Shown: positions 45,741-57,009 of the stretch, piece by piece
Layout of the letters: every line of letters starts with the position of its first letter
Position numbering within the stretch: position 1 is the first letter of the stretch
Source of the DNA: Melieria omissa
Taxonomy: Eukaryota > Arthropoda > Insecta > Diptera > Ulidiidae
Assembly (NCBI GenBank): GCA_963971225.1
Contig: OZ020269.1
Span: 10,687,201 to 10,751,200 of the forward strand
Direction: 5' to 3'
DNA: 64,000 nt
Notes under the pieces: generated by a model
Databases searched by the model: none
The model's input: the letters and a program-made list of their open reading frames with translations, nothing else
Told to the model about the DNA's origin: nothing
Program-made: the position numbers and the translations under genes

Positions 45741-48681
45741 TATATACGTTTATTGCGTTTGTTTAGTAGTGAATCAAATAGAGGTGGCCGTAGAAATGGG
45801 CGAATGGGATATGCCTCCGCTTTCACCCATTCCAACGAAAAATAATGTACAGATTTTTTGGTAAAGAGTGGTTTAGACAAAATCTGGAAGTATTATGAGG
45901 AGTTTAGGGAGCAATTATGGGACTCTGTTCTAAATGTCGCTTTATCGTTATCCGCGGCTAGAAAGCTATTGGAGTAAAGATACTTTGCAACCAATCAGCA
46001 GCACAAGGAGCAGTAAACAATTTAAAACAATTAAACAATTTATAAGTTTTGCGAATGAGAAATATCAAGTATGCAAAGGGCAAACTGGTTATGATCTCCT
46101 GTTTAGAATCAAATTTATTGCGGACAAACTAAACGAAAGTCTTGATTCCATTCCAAAACCTTCTCGTTTATGCGTGGATGAGCAGATGTGCGCAACGAAG
46201 ATGAATCATCTTCTGCGTCAATATATGCCAAACAAACCGCACAAATGGGGAATTAAATTCTTCGAGCTTTGCGACTCAATGGGGTTTTCATATCGGTTTT
46301 TGAGATTTATAATGGGGCTGGTGATAATGTGGTGCTTCCTGGCTCACCCGACCTAGGACCTGCAGCAACGTAGTCGTGCGGCTTTCACAAACAATTCCCG
46401 ACAATATAAATCACATAATTAATTTTGATACTCTATACACATCGATTCCTCTGTTGGTATATCTCCGTGCGCGCGGTATATATTCATTGCGTACTATTCG
46501 ATCAAATAGAATACCTCAATGCAAGTTTCCTTCGGATAAACAATTGACCAAGGCTGGTCGTGGGTATTACGAGTAATAAACTGAATCAGCATACGGTATC
46601 GAAGTTTCAACCGTTTTGTGGAAGGACACCGGGGTAGTAAGCTTTGTTTCTACTTATGTTGGTATTCAACAATTTGCGCAAGCAGAAACATCCTCACAAG
46701 CCGGTACAAAACCTCGGTATGGCCGAAGGAAGAAAGAATATGTAGACGTCCATTGCCCACTTATAATTAAGGAATACAACGCCCATATGGAAGGTGTAGA
46801 TTTGATGGACGGCTTGATAGGCAGACCCGGTTGTACCCGGTTGAAGACTCGTAACTGTGCGCTGCGGATCTTCTATCATTTGTTAGATATGATTATGACA
46901 AATGCCTTAATATTATATCGACGGGCCAATGAAGGTAAAAAAGAAACATTCAAGTTACCAGATCTCCATGAAGATGTAGCTGCAAGCCTTTGCAGACCAT
47001 CTATATTATCTGCAAAACATACTTTATCTGAAGTCGGAACAAAAGCTAAGATACCCTGCGACGACGAGTGATACGATGGCTATGAACATTATCCAGGAAT
47101 GACAGATTCAAAGGGTAAAAGGCGCTGCAAATACTGTAAGAAGTCAGATACTCAAATATACTGCTTGAAGTGTAAGCTGAATTCATGCCTCACAGCAGGA
47201 ACAAATTGCTTTTTTGATTTTTATAACAACAAATGAAAAGTCATATACACACATGTATGTACAAGTATATAAATATGTAATTTTGTAACTGCAAAATAGT
47301 TCTTGTGGCCAAATTAACCGAATTTGATATTTTAATTTATTCTATACCCCGTTTTTCTGTTTGGCGGGTTAGAGGGTTAATGTGAAATTGTTTGTGAAGT
47401 TCGCAGAGCCATGATTTTTTTGTCAGAAATATTTTTGCATTTTGATTTTAATTACTTGAATGTTTTGTGCAAACTACGGTAAGTTTTTGAACCTTTAATT
47501 AATTAATTTTAATTTTATATCGATTAAAAAAGCTAGTCACTAAAAATTTAGTGGTTCCCAAAATTGTTTCTTTTTTTAGTAGAGTAAAACTTATTGAGTT
47601 TCGTTGAGTTCCATGTAATGTTTATAACCACATTCATGAAAAATGTGCCTAGTTTCAGATTCTGCAATAAATTGTTGCTCCTTTTTGCACCAATTTAGTT
47701 CACAGCTAATCAAACATGGCAGTTTCGCGAAGTGAACTTTATAATGTTTGGCTAAAATCTAAGCAAAAAATAATAATCATGCGGTTTTTAAATATATTTT
47801 GAGTTTAATACGTTTTTGACCTCTACATGGGTATATTGTATTATATGATTATATTATATTATTTATCGTCATATTTGACTGCTATGACTTTTGGCATCCT
47901 AAAAATGATAAAAGTCACACTGTGCGGTGTGTCAACACTGAACATAATGTATTCGTGGTTCGAGAAAGACTTTTTGTCGGACACCCTCCAACCCTCAATG
48001 TTCAAATTAGTCTGGTCATGTAGAAGAGTTACGTCGAGAACCTCCTTCCACCCCTGACAGCTCTCTGAGCTCGGGAAGGTGAAAGTAGGAGAATTATCCA
48101 AGTTACAAACGCTAAGGTTATTATCTAAAATAAAACAGAAGAGAGACTCACCCCTTTCGTTGTCTTCACTGCTGCCACGAAGTGTGTGCCTGGCGTTGGC
48201 ATCACACCCGAGCAGCAGATCACACTTCGCGGTGCGGGCTGCCTCCACAAACTCCCAAACCCGTTTTTAAATGCGCCCACGTTCACGTAAGATAAACTTT
48301 CGTTTGACAAAAAATATTTCATTCGACTACAGCAGTTAATTTTCAAATTTTTCAAAGAAAGAATTCAAGCATTATCAAGATTATTTTGAGAGTTTCTCGC
48401 TAATAATTTATATTGAGAAATTGTTTGTTTCTAAAAATTAATGTTCCTTTAGTTTTGTTTTTTAGACGTTATGAGTTGAAATGATAAATGTTATCTTTTG
48501 CTAGTTTGCAATTGCTATTGTCCTACAGGTTTGTTGTATTTTTTATTTTTATGCTACTTTATTTGCATACTTTTGAATACAGAAATTACAGCAATTATAT
48601 AACATTTTTAAATTTGATAAAATTCAATAATTTAGGGGGCCCCCTAGCCGTCGCGGCCGAACACCTTAAGCCGCCACTGCA

Positions 48682-50089
48682 TCAGGGTGCGACTACATGT
48701 CCACCGAAATACACTTCGTATTCGCCAATGACCGCAAAGAAAAATGGATGATCGGCAACAAATCTATTTTCAAACAGTGGAGCTGACCTGGCTGACCTGA
48801 GTTCAATTACTATAAGCAAAGAATTCACAATGAGAACACAGTATCTCGAAAATGTTCGTCAGCTGTACTCACCCGTAGCGGGTGCCGCCCCTGTGCCCTG
48901 TTCGCTGACCTGCATAACGGCATCATGTGTCACCAAACTGACGTACAAGTTGGTGTTATTTACTGTCATGCGCCTGAAGTCCGCCTTGCGTGACTGATAA
49001 TCGTGATAATATTGATTGAACGGAGTCTTTATGCCGATCTGAAGAAATACAAATTGCGGGCGCAAACATAGTTAAACTCGTTTTCGAATACGAATATGGA
49101 GATCAAAGTGAAAATCGCCATTTTTTAATAAGTTAGCTACGCACTTGTTTGAGCACCTCATTGAGTTCTGTGTGGTATTCTATCTTAAATTTGGGCAGGA
49201 ACACCTCCACTGAGGCAGCTTCCAACCGATTTGCAATGTCGAATAGTTCTAAGTGCTGCAGTTTGTTTTCCAATGCCTCCAGTCAACACTATTTGGCAGT
49301 ACGATCAGCATTTTTAAAGACTGATTGTAGGGCAATAGCAACCCAGTTGCGTCCAAGTCATCCAATTTCCCATACTCAAAATGCGCTTTATCGTTCGTCA
49401 TCATTTCCACATCCACTGTATCCTTTTGGTTAAGGTGGAATTGCCGACTGCCAACGGTTTTTAAGGAATGCAGCCACTTAGCCTCGAAATAGATGGAATT
49501 GACTACTACTGCTCCTGTTTCATCGTCCAAGCTGCTCGGTTCGATGACTTGTTTGATTTTGTGGTTCGTCGACGCGTCCATCCATGAGTTGATTCGTCGT
49601 GCGGCGGCTTCGTTGTTGCTAAAGTTCATAGGCACGGAGACCCAAATTCCCAAATACTGAAAGGCAGCTTGCCTGAATTGCTCTGTTAGCTCATACTGGT
49701 CATTCACGAAGAGCCCGTTCGCAATTTCCAAAGTGGGACCACCGGGTTTAAGTTTCCTGTTGCCTCCTGCACCCCTTTTGTAGACAGTATGTGGAACATC
49801 AAAACTACTTGCGAGTTCCGCAGCTGTGTTACCGTCGGCACCCCAAAACAGTAGAAACAAGCTATCTCGAATGGATACGGGCGAAATGACAAAGTTCTTC
49901 TTCGCCGATTGCAGAGCAACGTTGTGCAATAATTTCGAAGTAAACGATTCCTGTGCAAAGCCACTGGTTGAGTAAAGGACCACGGCGAGCAGCGGCAGAA
50001 CGAAGGATACCGCTGAATCGGAAAGCGAAAACGATCAATGAACACGAGTGCATTTTGTTACTTTTTAACTGAGAGAACTTACTTTTCAT
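48682..50089 (-). pseudogene. Serpin S4, frameshifted
   Basis: Exons can be placed at 50083-50089 (ATG AAA A), 49145-50012, 48873-49038 and 48682-48809. Exon 2 is 868 bases, which breaks the frame: compared with S2, S3 and S6, four bases of CCAGTCCGTCAACAC are missing at about 49284. The protein is therefore truncated shortly after LPNSVD, before the hinge and loop. Downstream sequence is otherwise preserved, with hinge GTGAAPAT and loop VIELRSARSAPLFENRF (Arg-Ser). The N-terminal part (residues about 60-150) differs strongly from S2 and S3, while the segment around GKLDDLDATGLLLPYNQSLK is nearly identical to them, suggesting mosaic ancestry by gene conversion. Confidence 0.85.
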
Positions 50090-50209
50090 AGTTGATAGTT
50101 GACTTGACGCTCCAACACTACATTCGTGGGACAATTGTCTTGTCTACTTGCGGGCTGATGTGCTTTTAAAGCAAACGGCTTTTATTTCAAGCATGTGGAA
50201 CACATTTGC

Positions 50210-51873
50210 ACTAATAACTCAGAACGTGCTTCTACAAGCAAAATAGAAAGTTATTAAACTTTCTATTGTTCTCAGAAATATTTATATTTTATGGCTTTTA
50301 CAGTAAACATGTTGCAGTTCAAATGCAAAACTGCAACTGCAACTCTTTTGTTCAGCAACAACAATAGGTCGCACAACACACACAAACGTTGTGTGTCGAC
50401 AAAAAAGGCCGCAAAAAAATCGCATCGTGCGTTCAAAGCCAGTAAATTTGTTTGCAATCAAATCAAATGCGGCCGGCTAAATCAACAACGCACACGGCAC
50501 ACAACTTGTGCGCATTGTTGCTGCTGTGACGACGCCTGACTTGTTGTTTGTGCCACAACAATAACAACAACAAGAAATACACAGACGCATATTTGGATGT
50601 CTCTATGGTGCGAACTAAAAGGACGCGCTTGCAACAACAACAGCAACAGCAACGACTAGCAGCCACCGCAAAGAAAGAACTCAATTCTGTTTGCAAATCG
50701 CATGTAACGTTAGTGAAGGGTAATAAAAATTGTGCCGTGCATTGTTGTTGTTGTTGTTGGTTGTATTATTGCTTTCGATAATAATGGATAATGGTTATTG
50801 CTTTCGATTTTTGCAGTTAAACGCGCAGCTTTTTCACATTTTCACCTCAGAACGAAAGCAAACCAACGCGCAAAAGCCACTGAAAACTGCACTGCACCGC
50901 ACGAAGGTGGCGAAATAAAAGCCACGTTAAGTGTTGCACTGTTGGTGGTAGTGCAATGTTCGATCAAAAGTAAAATAAACAAATCAACTCAAGAAAAATT
51001 TTCTCTATTTGCCTGTCAAGCTTTGCAGCGGAATTTTGGTTTGACTCTCTGGACATTTGTGTTTGTGCAGAATATGTGTTCGAGAAAAATTTCCAAATTT
51101 CCAAGAGAAAACGTGCTGCAGGATGTGGCAGGTAGCAGTCCTCGTGGCCTGCTTTGAGCGAGAAGAATGAAGGAACAGTGTAATTATTCAATTAATTTTG
51201 CAATTTTGGTCTAATTTCTTGAAGAGAATGAAATATTTTAGTTTTTATTAAATTACAAATTTTTATTTCTACAGCCAGGGGCTCGCTTGGATATTGAAGG
51301 GTCGAAAAAGTGATTAATTTTGTAATCAGCCATATGGCTTTACCTGTGCTAATCTCTTGATTTATTGTTGCTTGCTACTCATTTAAAAGAAATCACAAAA
51401 TTAACGTCATGTTTTTTCATAAAAATGAATTTTACTTACACCTAAGCCCCAGAAATCGTCTGTTGTGTTGATCTTTGCATTTCTTGAAATAAGAGCGCTA
51501 TAAATAAAGCTGTCGTTGGGCGAAATGGCAGCCGTGTCAAATGCTTATATCCCCACATCGGGGGGGGGCACTCCATCAGCAGCAGATGGCAATGGTTTGC
51601 TGGGTTCATTAGGCAACTAATAAACGCCACTTCGTCGCACCTAACCACACGCTGACTCCAAGCAGTCGAGAAAAAGCTACGATTTTCAATGAAAATGTTG
51701 ATTCAGCATAACGAACCCCCAAACCCCCCCTGCCAGTACGCCACTATCTGGCATACTTACTACCCATTGAAATATAGCAGATGAAACTGAAATGCAAATT
51801 TATATTTAACTAGCTGACCTGGCATTTTTTTATAATGAAATACGCGAGATAGCGAATCAATGGCGATGCAAAT
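50210..51873. repeat. Serpin-upstream module, copy 3
   Basis: Counterpart of 34850-36574, 5' of S4. It lacks several short blocks of copy 2 in the CAA-rich part (around 50630 and 50900). It ends with the ACTAGCTGACCTGG repeat start (51811) and CAATGGCGATGCAAAT. Confidence 0.8.
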
Positions 51874-52061
51874 TGACGAAGAAAACCAACTAAAGGAAGA
51901 GGAGGAGCTGTCGAGGCCCACAAATAAGAAATGTTGCTGCTAGTTTTTAGTAAACAAATGGACTGCACTTGAACCAGATTTAAATTATACGGGTGGTGCC
52001 ACGCCCCCTCCTCCAATACCCGCCCCAATTCCTCTGTCGAAGGATATGACTAAATAGTAAC

Positions 52062-52640
52062 GATTATGAGCAGTGAGGCCCTTCGCAAACAGCTCTTATT
52101 CGCGAAGACAATTTCGAAGTTGCCGGTTGGGTATTGGCCGCCGTTGTGTATTAACGCTGTCGTGCTTGAAGCTCCAACCAAATATGCTGAACATAATTAG
52201 CACAGCAATTCATCGAATTATCTCGAGATCAGCAATGAATTTTGTCTTCTTTTTCACTGCTAAAATTCAAAATTTCGTTATTGTGTTTTATTAATAAAAC
52301 TCAATTTATAATTACCGAATGATTTCAACGACATAGCAGGACGTGGGTTTAGTTCCAATGCAGCTATCACAAACATATAGTCGATCTTTGTTTTACGGTG
52401 CCTCCACGACAGGAAATGTCCTAATATTTTGATGCATACTATCAGTTTTATAGTTTCAAATCCCAGTTCGTAACATGCGCGATTTAGGTTGACTAAACCT
52501 TTTCCATATACCATGTCTAACAGCACTTGTAAACGTCAAACCAACAATTAAACAAACTAACAATTATTTCCAGGCAAAGCATTCATCTGGGCACAAACTT
52601 CTGTATATTTCTCTGCCAATCAGCACATCAAAGACTTTTT
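52062..52640. repeat. Duplicated flank downstream of serpin S5
   Basis: Collinear with 40877-41442. The last 100 bases also resemble 55385-55480, downstream of S6. Non-coding as far as I can see. Confidence 0.8.
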
Positions 52641-52674
52641 AAACTGTAAAGTTAACACGAAATAAAATTTCGCA

Positions 52675-54044
52675 TTAAGGTGCGACCACATGTCCAGCAA
52701 AATACACAGCCTTGTCGTCCATGATCGCAAAGAAAAATGGATGATCAGCAACAAATCTATTTACAAACCTTTGAGCTGACTTGAATACTATTTGAATTGC
52801 TATAAGCAAAGAATTCACAATGAGAACACAGTAACTCGAAAATATTCGTCAGCTGTACTCACCCGTAGCGGCTGCTGCCTCCGTGCCCTTTTCGCTGACC
52901 TGAATAACGGCATCATGTGTCGCCGAACTGACGTACAAGTTGCTTTGAGCAACTGTCATGCGACTCAAGTCCGCCGCTGAACTGAACGCAGTCTTTATGC
53001 CGATCTGAGGAAATACAAATTGGGTTCGCAAACATAATTAAACTCGTTTTCGAATACAAATTTTGAGATCAAAATTTTGTTTTTGTTTTATTTTTTACTT
53101 GTTTGAGCAGCTCATCGAGTTTTGTGTGGCATTCTATCTTAAATTTGGGCAGGAACACCTCCACTGTGGCAGTTTCCAACCGATCTGCAATGTCAGACAG
53201 TTCTATATGCTGCAACTTGTTTTCCAATGCCTCCAGTCCGTCAACACTATTAGGGAGTATGATCAGCATTTTGTTAGTAGACAGACCGTAGGGCACCAGC
53301 AATCCAGTTGCGTCCAAGTCATCCAATGCCCCATACTCAAATTTCGAATGCAAAGTACTAATCATTTCCACATTCACTGTATCCTTTTGGTTAAGGCGGA
53401 AGCGGCGCCTGCCTGCGGTTTTGAAAGAAAGCAGCCACTCACCCTTAAAGTATATGGAATTTACTAATACTGCTGCTGTTCGATTGCCTAAGCTGCTCGG
53501 TTCAATTGCTTGCGCTATTCTGTGGTGCGTCTTCTGGTCCACCCAAGCGTTGATGCGTCGTGCGGCGGCTTCGTTGTCGCCAAAGTTCACATACTCGGAG
53601 GCCGCTCTTAAAAACTGTTTAGCCTTTTGTTTGAATTCCGGTGCTAGTTCAAACTGATGATTCACAAAGATCCCGGTCGCAATTTCCGCATTGAGACCAC
53701 GGGATAGGAATCGGAAAATGAGCTTATCGTATGTCTCTTCAGAACTTTTCAAATTAAAAGCGCTGCGAATCTCCTCAGCTGTCTTGCCGCGGGCACCCAT
53801 AAACAGAAGACCCAAGCTGGCTTCGATAGATACGGGCGAAATGACAAAGTTCTCCTTCGCCGATTGCAGAGTAACGTTTTGCAATATTTTCGAACTAAAC
53901 GATTCCAGCGCAAAGCCACTGGTTGAGTAAAGGACCACGGCGAGCAGCGGCAGGACGAAAGACACCGCTGAATCGGAAAGCGAAAACCATCAATGAACAC
54001 GAGTGCATTTTGTTACTTTATAACTGAGAGAACTTACTTCTCAT
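52675..54044 (-). CDS. Secreted inhibitory serpin S5 (predicted P1-P1' Lys-Ser)
   Basis: Exons are 54038-54044 (ATG AGA A), 53099-53967, 52863-53004 and 52675-52799; 1143 bases, one frame, 380 residues. Leader MRTVSFVLPLLAVVLYS; then NFVISPVSI, MGARGKTAEEI, VLVNSIYFKGEW, LLVPYGLSTNKMLIILPN, LPKFKIE, hinge EKGTEAAAAT, loop AIQIVFKSAQRFVNRF, FVADHPFFF, end FAGHVVAP. Counting Gly of the hinge as P15 puts Lys at P1 and Ser at P1', and the hinge is the ideal Ala-rich type, so an inhibitor of a trypsin-like protease is expected. Exon 4 starts after TTATAG, which gives the canonical loop length; the nearer CAG would make a loop too short. Introns are 70, 94 and 63 bp. Exon 3 encodes the same residues as in S6. 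Confidence 0.9.
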
Positions 54045-54115
54045 AGTTGATAGTTGACTTGACGTTCCAACACTAAATTCGCCGGACAATTGTCTGCTAC
54101 TTGCGGACTGATGTG

Positions 54116-54123
54116 CTTTTATA
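54116..54123 (-). promoter_or_regulatory. TATA box of serpin S5
   Basis: TATAAAAG on the minus strand about 75 bases upstream of the start codon. It is conserved in position with S6 and altered to TTTAAAAG in S3 and S4. Confidence 0.55.
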
Positions 54124-54179
54124 GCAAACAACTATATAGCAGTTTCATTTCAAGCAAGTGGAACAATTTTAATTAGTCA

Positions 54180-54930
54180 CAGTTTCTTTACAGATTCGTA
54201 TATACTTTTACTATTTAAAAAAAATACACAAGAAATATATATACACTTATGTATATTATATAACTTACAGCACTGATTATCTTCACGTTGTAGCTTGTAT
54301 CGCCTAGAAGAGGACGAATCTATATAATATTGCAATATTTCGCATGAATTCTTCGCGGTTCTTAATGAAAAATGTAATAAAAATGTGACTATTTACTACT
54401 GGGTTTGATTTAAAAACTTAACTGGATATTCAAGATTTTTTAATAGTCCAAATAACATTTACATCCTCCACAATTTGACACATTTACAGCTGCAAACGTT
54501 TACATATGTTAGAGTTTTTTGTTTAATTTAATAATTGTATATTAAATGGTTGTATGCCGTAGTACCACTGACAAATATGGAAACCACACTCAGTTTCAAT
54601 AGGCTTCTCCTAATAAAAATAAAATAAAAACAGAAATATTACAGCAGCACAAAAACTTAGCAGAACACACATACAACTGGATCAATTTGCACACAAGGGG
54701 TTAAAAGTTCGTGGCTGATCATTTTATTGCAATTCGTTATTTTAAGTTTATTCAGGTGAAAGTGAATTTCTAAACGCCACGGCGACAGTCACCGTCACAG
54801 TTCAGTGACCATTGCGTGGCGTTGTTAAGCATTTTCGGAAGTGTGTTCGTGTGTTGTTTTACAATTCAACAAAAATTGCAAGCATTTGGCTTTAATTGCC
54901 AAGATTGCATCGGCCAATGGCCGAGCTAAG
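54180..54930. other. No gene seen
   Basis: AT-rich spacer between S5 and S6 with no coding signal. A short palindrome-like GGCGACAGTCACCGTCAC region lies at about 54781-54798. Confidence 0.35.
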
Positions 54931-54937
54931 CAATATA

Positions 54938-55261
54938 TACAGGGTCTTTGAACTCTTTCGATTTTAAAATGTAAATTAAACAGTTGTATGTTAGACATCC
55001 ATTTAATTCCTTCTTCATTTGAAAGTATATTGTTCGAATGTGCTTGGTGACATACGTTCGGTTGGTCCAATGTTCAGTAACTTTCTGACATAAATCTGAC
55101 TGAATTTGCTTGATGGCGTTTGCTATGTCAGCTTTGAGGACGGCAATTGCGGGCTGCTTGTTGTTGTTGCATGTTGGATTCCCCAAAGGAAGAAATTTAA
55201 AAGCAAGCGCCACAAATCGCTCCTGCGAATGTTCAACGTGGAGCTTTCTTGTTGAAACCAC
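54938..55261 (-). pseudogene. C-terminal transposase fragment, Tc1/mariner-like
   Basis: Minus-strand frame with LKADIANAIKQIQSDLCQKV and an EHWTNRTYVTKH segment, the C-terminal pattern of the DD34E-type transposases also seen at 9550. It is followed by a terminus-like ACAGGGTCTTTGAACTCTTT (54937-54956 on the plus strand). The N-terminal and catalytic parts are absent. Confidence 0.55.
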
Positions 55262-55506
55262 ATGTTTTCGGAATTCTTATCATCCAGCTAAGGCCACAAG
55301 AAGTCATGCTTATCTTCGATTTCGAAAAGATTCGGTTCGCAACAAGTGCTATTGAGATTGATAAACCCTTTTCCACGTACCATGTGTTACCGTCAAACCA
55401 GTTAAACAATCAAATATGTTGGGCACAAACTTTTGTATGTTTCTCCGCCAATCAGTACATCAAAGACTTTTTAAACTACAAGTTTAACACGAAATAACAT
55501 TTCACA

Positions 55507-56903
55507 TTAGGGTGCGACCACATGTCCAGCAAAATACACAGCCTTGTCGTCAATGACCGCAAAGAAAAATGGATGATCAGCAACAAAGCTATTTTTAAAT
55601 AGTTGAGCTGCCTTGAATACTACTTGAATTTCTATAAGCAAAGAATTCACAATGAGAACACAGTAACTCGAAAATGTTCGTCAGCTGTACTCACCCGTAG
55701 CGGCTGCTGCCTCCGTGCCCTTTTCGCTGACCTGAATAACGGCATCATGTGTCGCCGAACTGACGTACAAGTTGCTTTGAGCAACTGTCATGCGACTCAA
55801 GTCGGCTGCTGAACTGAACGCAGTCTTTATGCCGATCTGAGGAAATACAAATTGGGTTCGCAAACATAGTTAAACTCGTTTTCGAATACGAATATGGAGA
55901 TCAAAGTGAAAATCGCAATTTTTTTTAATGTTAGCTACGTACTTGTTTGAGCAGCTCATTGAGTTCTGTGTGGTATTCTATCTTAAATTTGGGCAGGACC
56001 ACCTCCACTGAGGCAGCTTCCAACTGATCTCTAATGCCGGACAGTTCTAAGTGCTGCAGCTTGTTTTCCAATGCCTCCAGTCCGTCAACACTATTAGGGA
56101 GTATGATCAGCATTTTGATAGTAGACAGATCGTAGGGCAACAGCAACCCAGTTGCGTCCAAGTCATCCAATTTCCCATACTCAAAATGCGCTTTACCGTT
56201 CGTCATCATTTCCACATCCACTGTATCCTTTTGGTTAAGGTGGAATTGCTGGCTGCCTAAGGTTTTAAATGAATGCAGCCACTCACCCTTGAAGTAGATG
56301 GAATTTACTAATACTGCTGCTGTTTGATCGTCCAAGCTGCTCGGTTCGATAACTTGTTCGATTTTGTGGTGCGTCTTCTGGTCCACCCATGCGTTGATGC
56401 GTCGTGCGGCGGCTTCATTGTCGCCAAAGTTCACAGCCTCAGAAACCGCTCTCAAAGACTGTGTGGCCTCTTGCTTGAATTCCGGTGCTAGCTCAAATCG
56501 GTGATCCACAAAGATCCCATTCGTAATATTCAAAAGGGGACCACCGGTTAAGAGTTGCCGAAAAATGCGCCTTTCCAACACCTTTCCCGCATCCCTCTTG
56601 TCGGAAGTAGTCAAATTAAGAGCACTTTGAAGCTCCTCAGCTGTCTTGCCATTCGCACCCAGAAACAGAAGACCCAAGCCAGCTTCGATAGATATGGGTG
56701 AAATGACAAAGTTCTTCTTCGCGGATTGCAGAGCAACGTTGTGCAATAAACGACTAAACGAATCCTGTGCAAAGCCACTGGTTGAGTAAAGAGCCACGGC
56801 GAGCAGCGGCAGGACGAAAGACACCGCTAAATCGGAAAGCGAAAACGATCAATGAACACGAGTGCATTTTGTTACTTTATAGCTGAGAGAACTTACTTTT
56901 CAT
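55507..56903 (-). CDS. Secreted inhibitory serpin S6 (predicted P1-P1' Lys-Ala)
   Basis: Exons are 56897-56903 (ATG AAA A), 55943-56826, 55695-55836 and 55507-55631; 1158 bases, one frame, 385 residues. The signal peptide is MKTVSFVLPLLAVALYS. Serpin motifs are NFVISPISI, LGANGKTAEEL, VLVNSIYFKGEW, LPYDLSTIKMLIILPN and LPKFKIEYHT; hinge EKGTEAAAAT; loop EIQVVFKAAQLFKNSF; FVADHPFFF; end FAGHVVAP. By hinge counting P1 is Lys and P1' Ala. The microexon acceptor is TTTAG here rather than TTCAG. N-glycosylation-type sites (NLT, NIT) are present. Six of 16 loop residues differ from S5 although the preceding exon 3 is identical in protein, so targets may differ. Likely acts extracellularly in haemolymph or a secretion; the tissue cannot be read from sequence. 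Confidence 0.9.
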
Positions 56904-56974
56904 AGTTGATAGTTGACTTGACGTTCCAACACTAAATTCGTGGGACAACTGTCTGCTACTAGCGGACTGATGTG

Positions 56975-56982
56975 CTTTTATA
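56975..56982 (-). promoter_or_regulatory. TATA box of serpin S6
   Basis: TATAAAAG on the minus strand about 75 bases upstream of the S6 start codon. An initiator-like CAGTT lies about 30 bases downstream (near 56950). Confidence 0.55.
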
Positions 56983-57009
56983 GCAAACGGCTTTCATCAC
57001 AGTTCCATT

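Larger units (their letters stand above)
44916..47376 (+). mobile_element. piggyBac-like element nested in Transib
   Basis: TTAA at 44912-44915 and 47377-47380 flank ends CCCGCTAACC (left) and GGTTAGAGGG (right; complement CCCTCTAACC). Transposase pieces on the plus strand are: first catalytic Asp region LCVDEQMCATK (about 46169); second, NFDTLYTSIPLLVYL (about 46421); third, GVDLMDGLIGRPG (about 46795). A C-terminal cysteine-rich finger (CKYCKKS, then YCLKCKLNSCLTAG) follows at 47127-47211 after an in-frame TGA (47069). Frames change between 46356 and 46616 and the N terminus is broken by the MITE at 45174. Inactive, but all three catalytic regions are visible. Confidence 0.9.
44713..47924. 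mobile_element. Transib-type transposon (non-autonomous), CACAGTG termini
   Basis: Left end CACAGTGTAACTTTTATC (44713...) and right end, read inward on the minus strand, CACAGTGTGACTTTTATC (47924...). The match extends about 38 bp with 3 mismatches. Directly outside both ends is CGGTG (44708-44712 and 47925-47929), a 5-bp GC-rich target duplication. Transib elements have 5-bp target duplications and termini starting with a CACWRTG heptamer, related to the RAG recombination signal. The interior holds a piggyBac element plus about 750 bp without a RAG1-like transposase, so this is a short non-autonomous member that later received other transposons. It interrupts the endonuclease-RT linker of the non-LTR element. 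Confidence 0.85.
41945..48247 (-). mobile_element. Non-LTR retrotransposon (EN-RT-RNase H), host of a nested insertion series
   Basis: Minus strand, from 5' to 3'. The endonuclease C-terminal half is at 47930-48248 (LLGCDANARHTLRGSSEDN, EVLDVTL, and SFSNHEYIMFSVDT, where active enzymes usually have SDH). After the Transib insertion, the linker is at 44110-44707. RT blocks are at 43667-44029 (VPKSWRKARVVYIPK, DFRPISLTLFMLKTLERV) and 43170-43643 (KKGTPQGGVISPLLW, VVAYADDIVIM with intact YADD). RNase H is at 42319-42693 (LYTDGSKMDCGDGAGIYS, IFSDSQAAIKAL), with a tail region to about 41945. Stops and frame changes occur in the linker and between RT parts. The 5' end is truncated inside EN, and at 48247 the serpin S4 downstream flank begins. 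Confidence 0.85.

Noticed and set aside
52675..52791. Exon 4 of the serpins starting at the nearer TCAG acceptor
   Set aside because: In S5 and S6 this makes the reactive loop about 8 residues too short. The TTATAG acceptor gives the canonical length and a Lys at P1.
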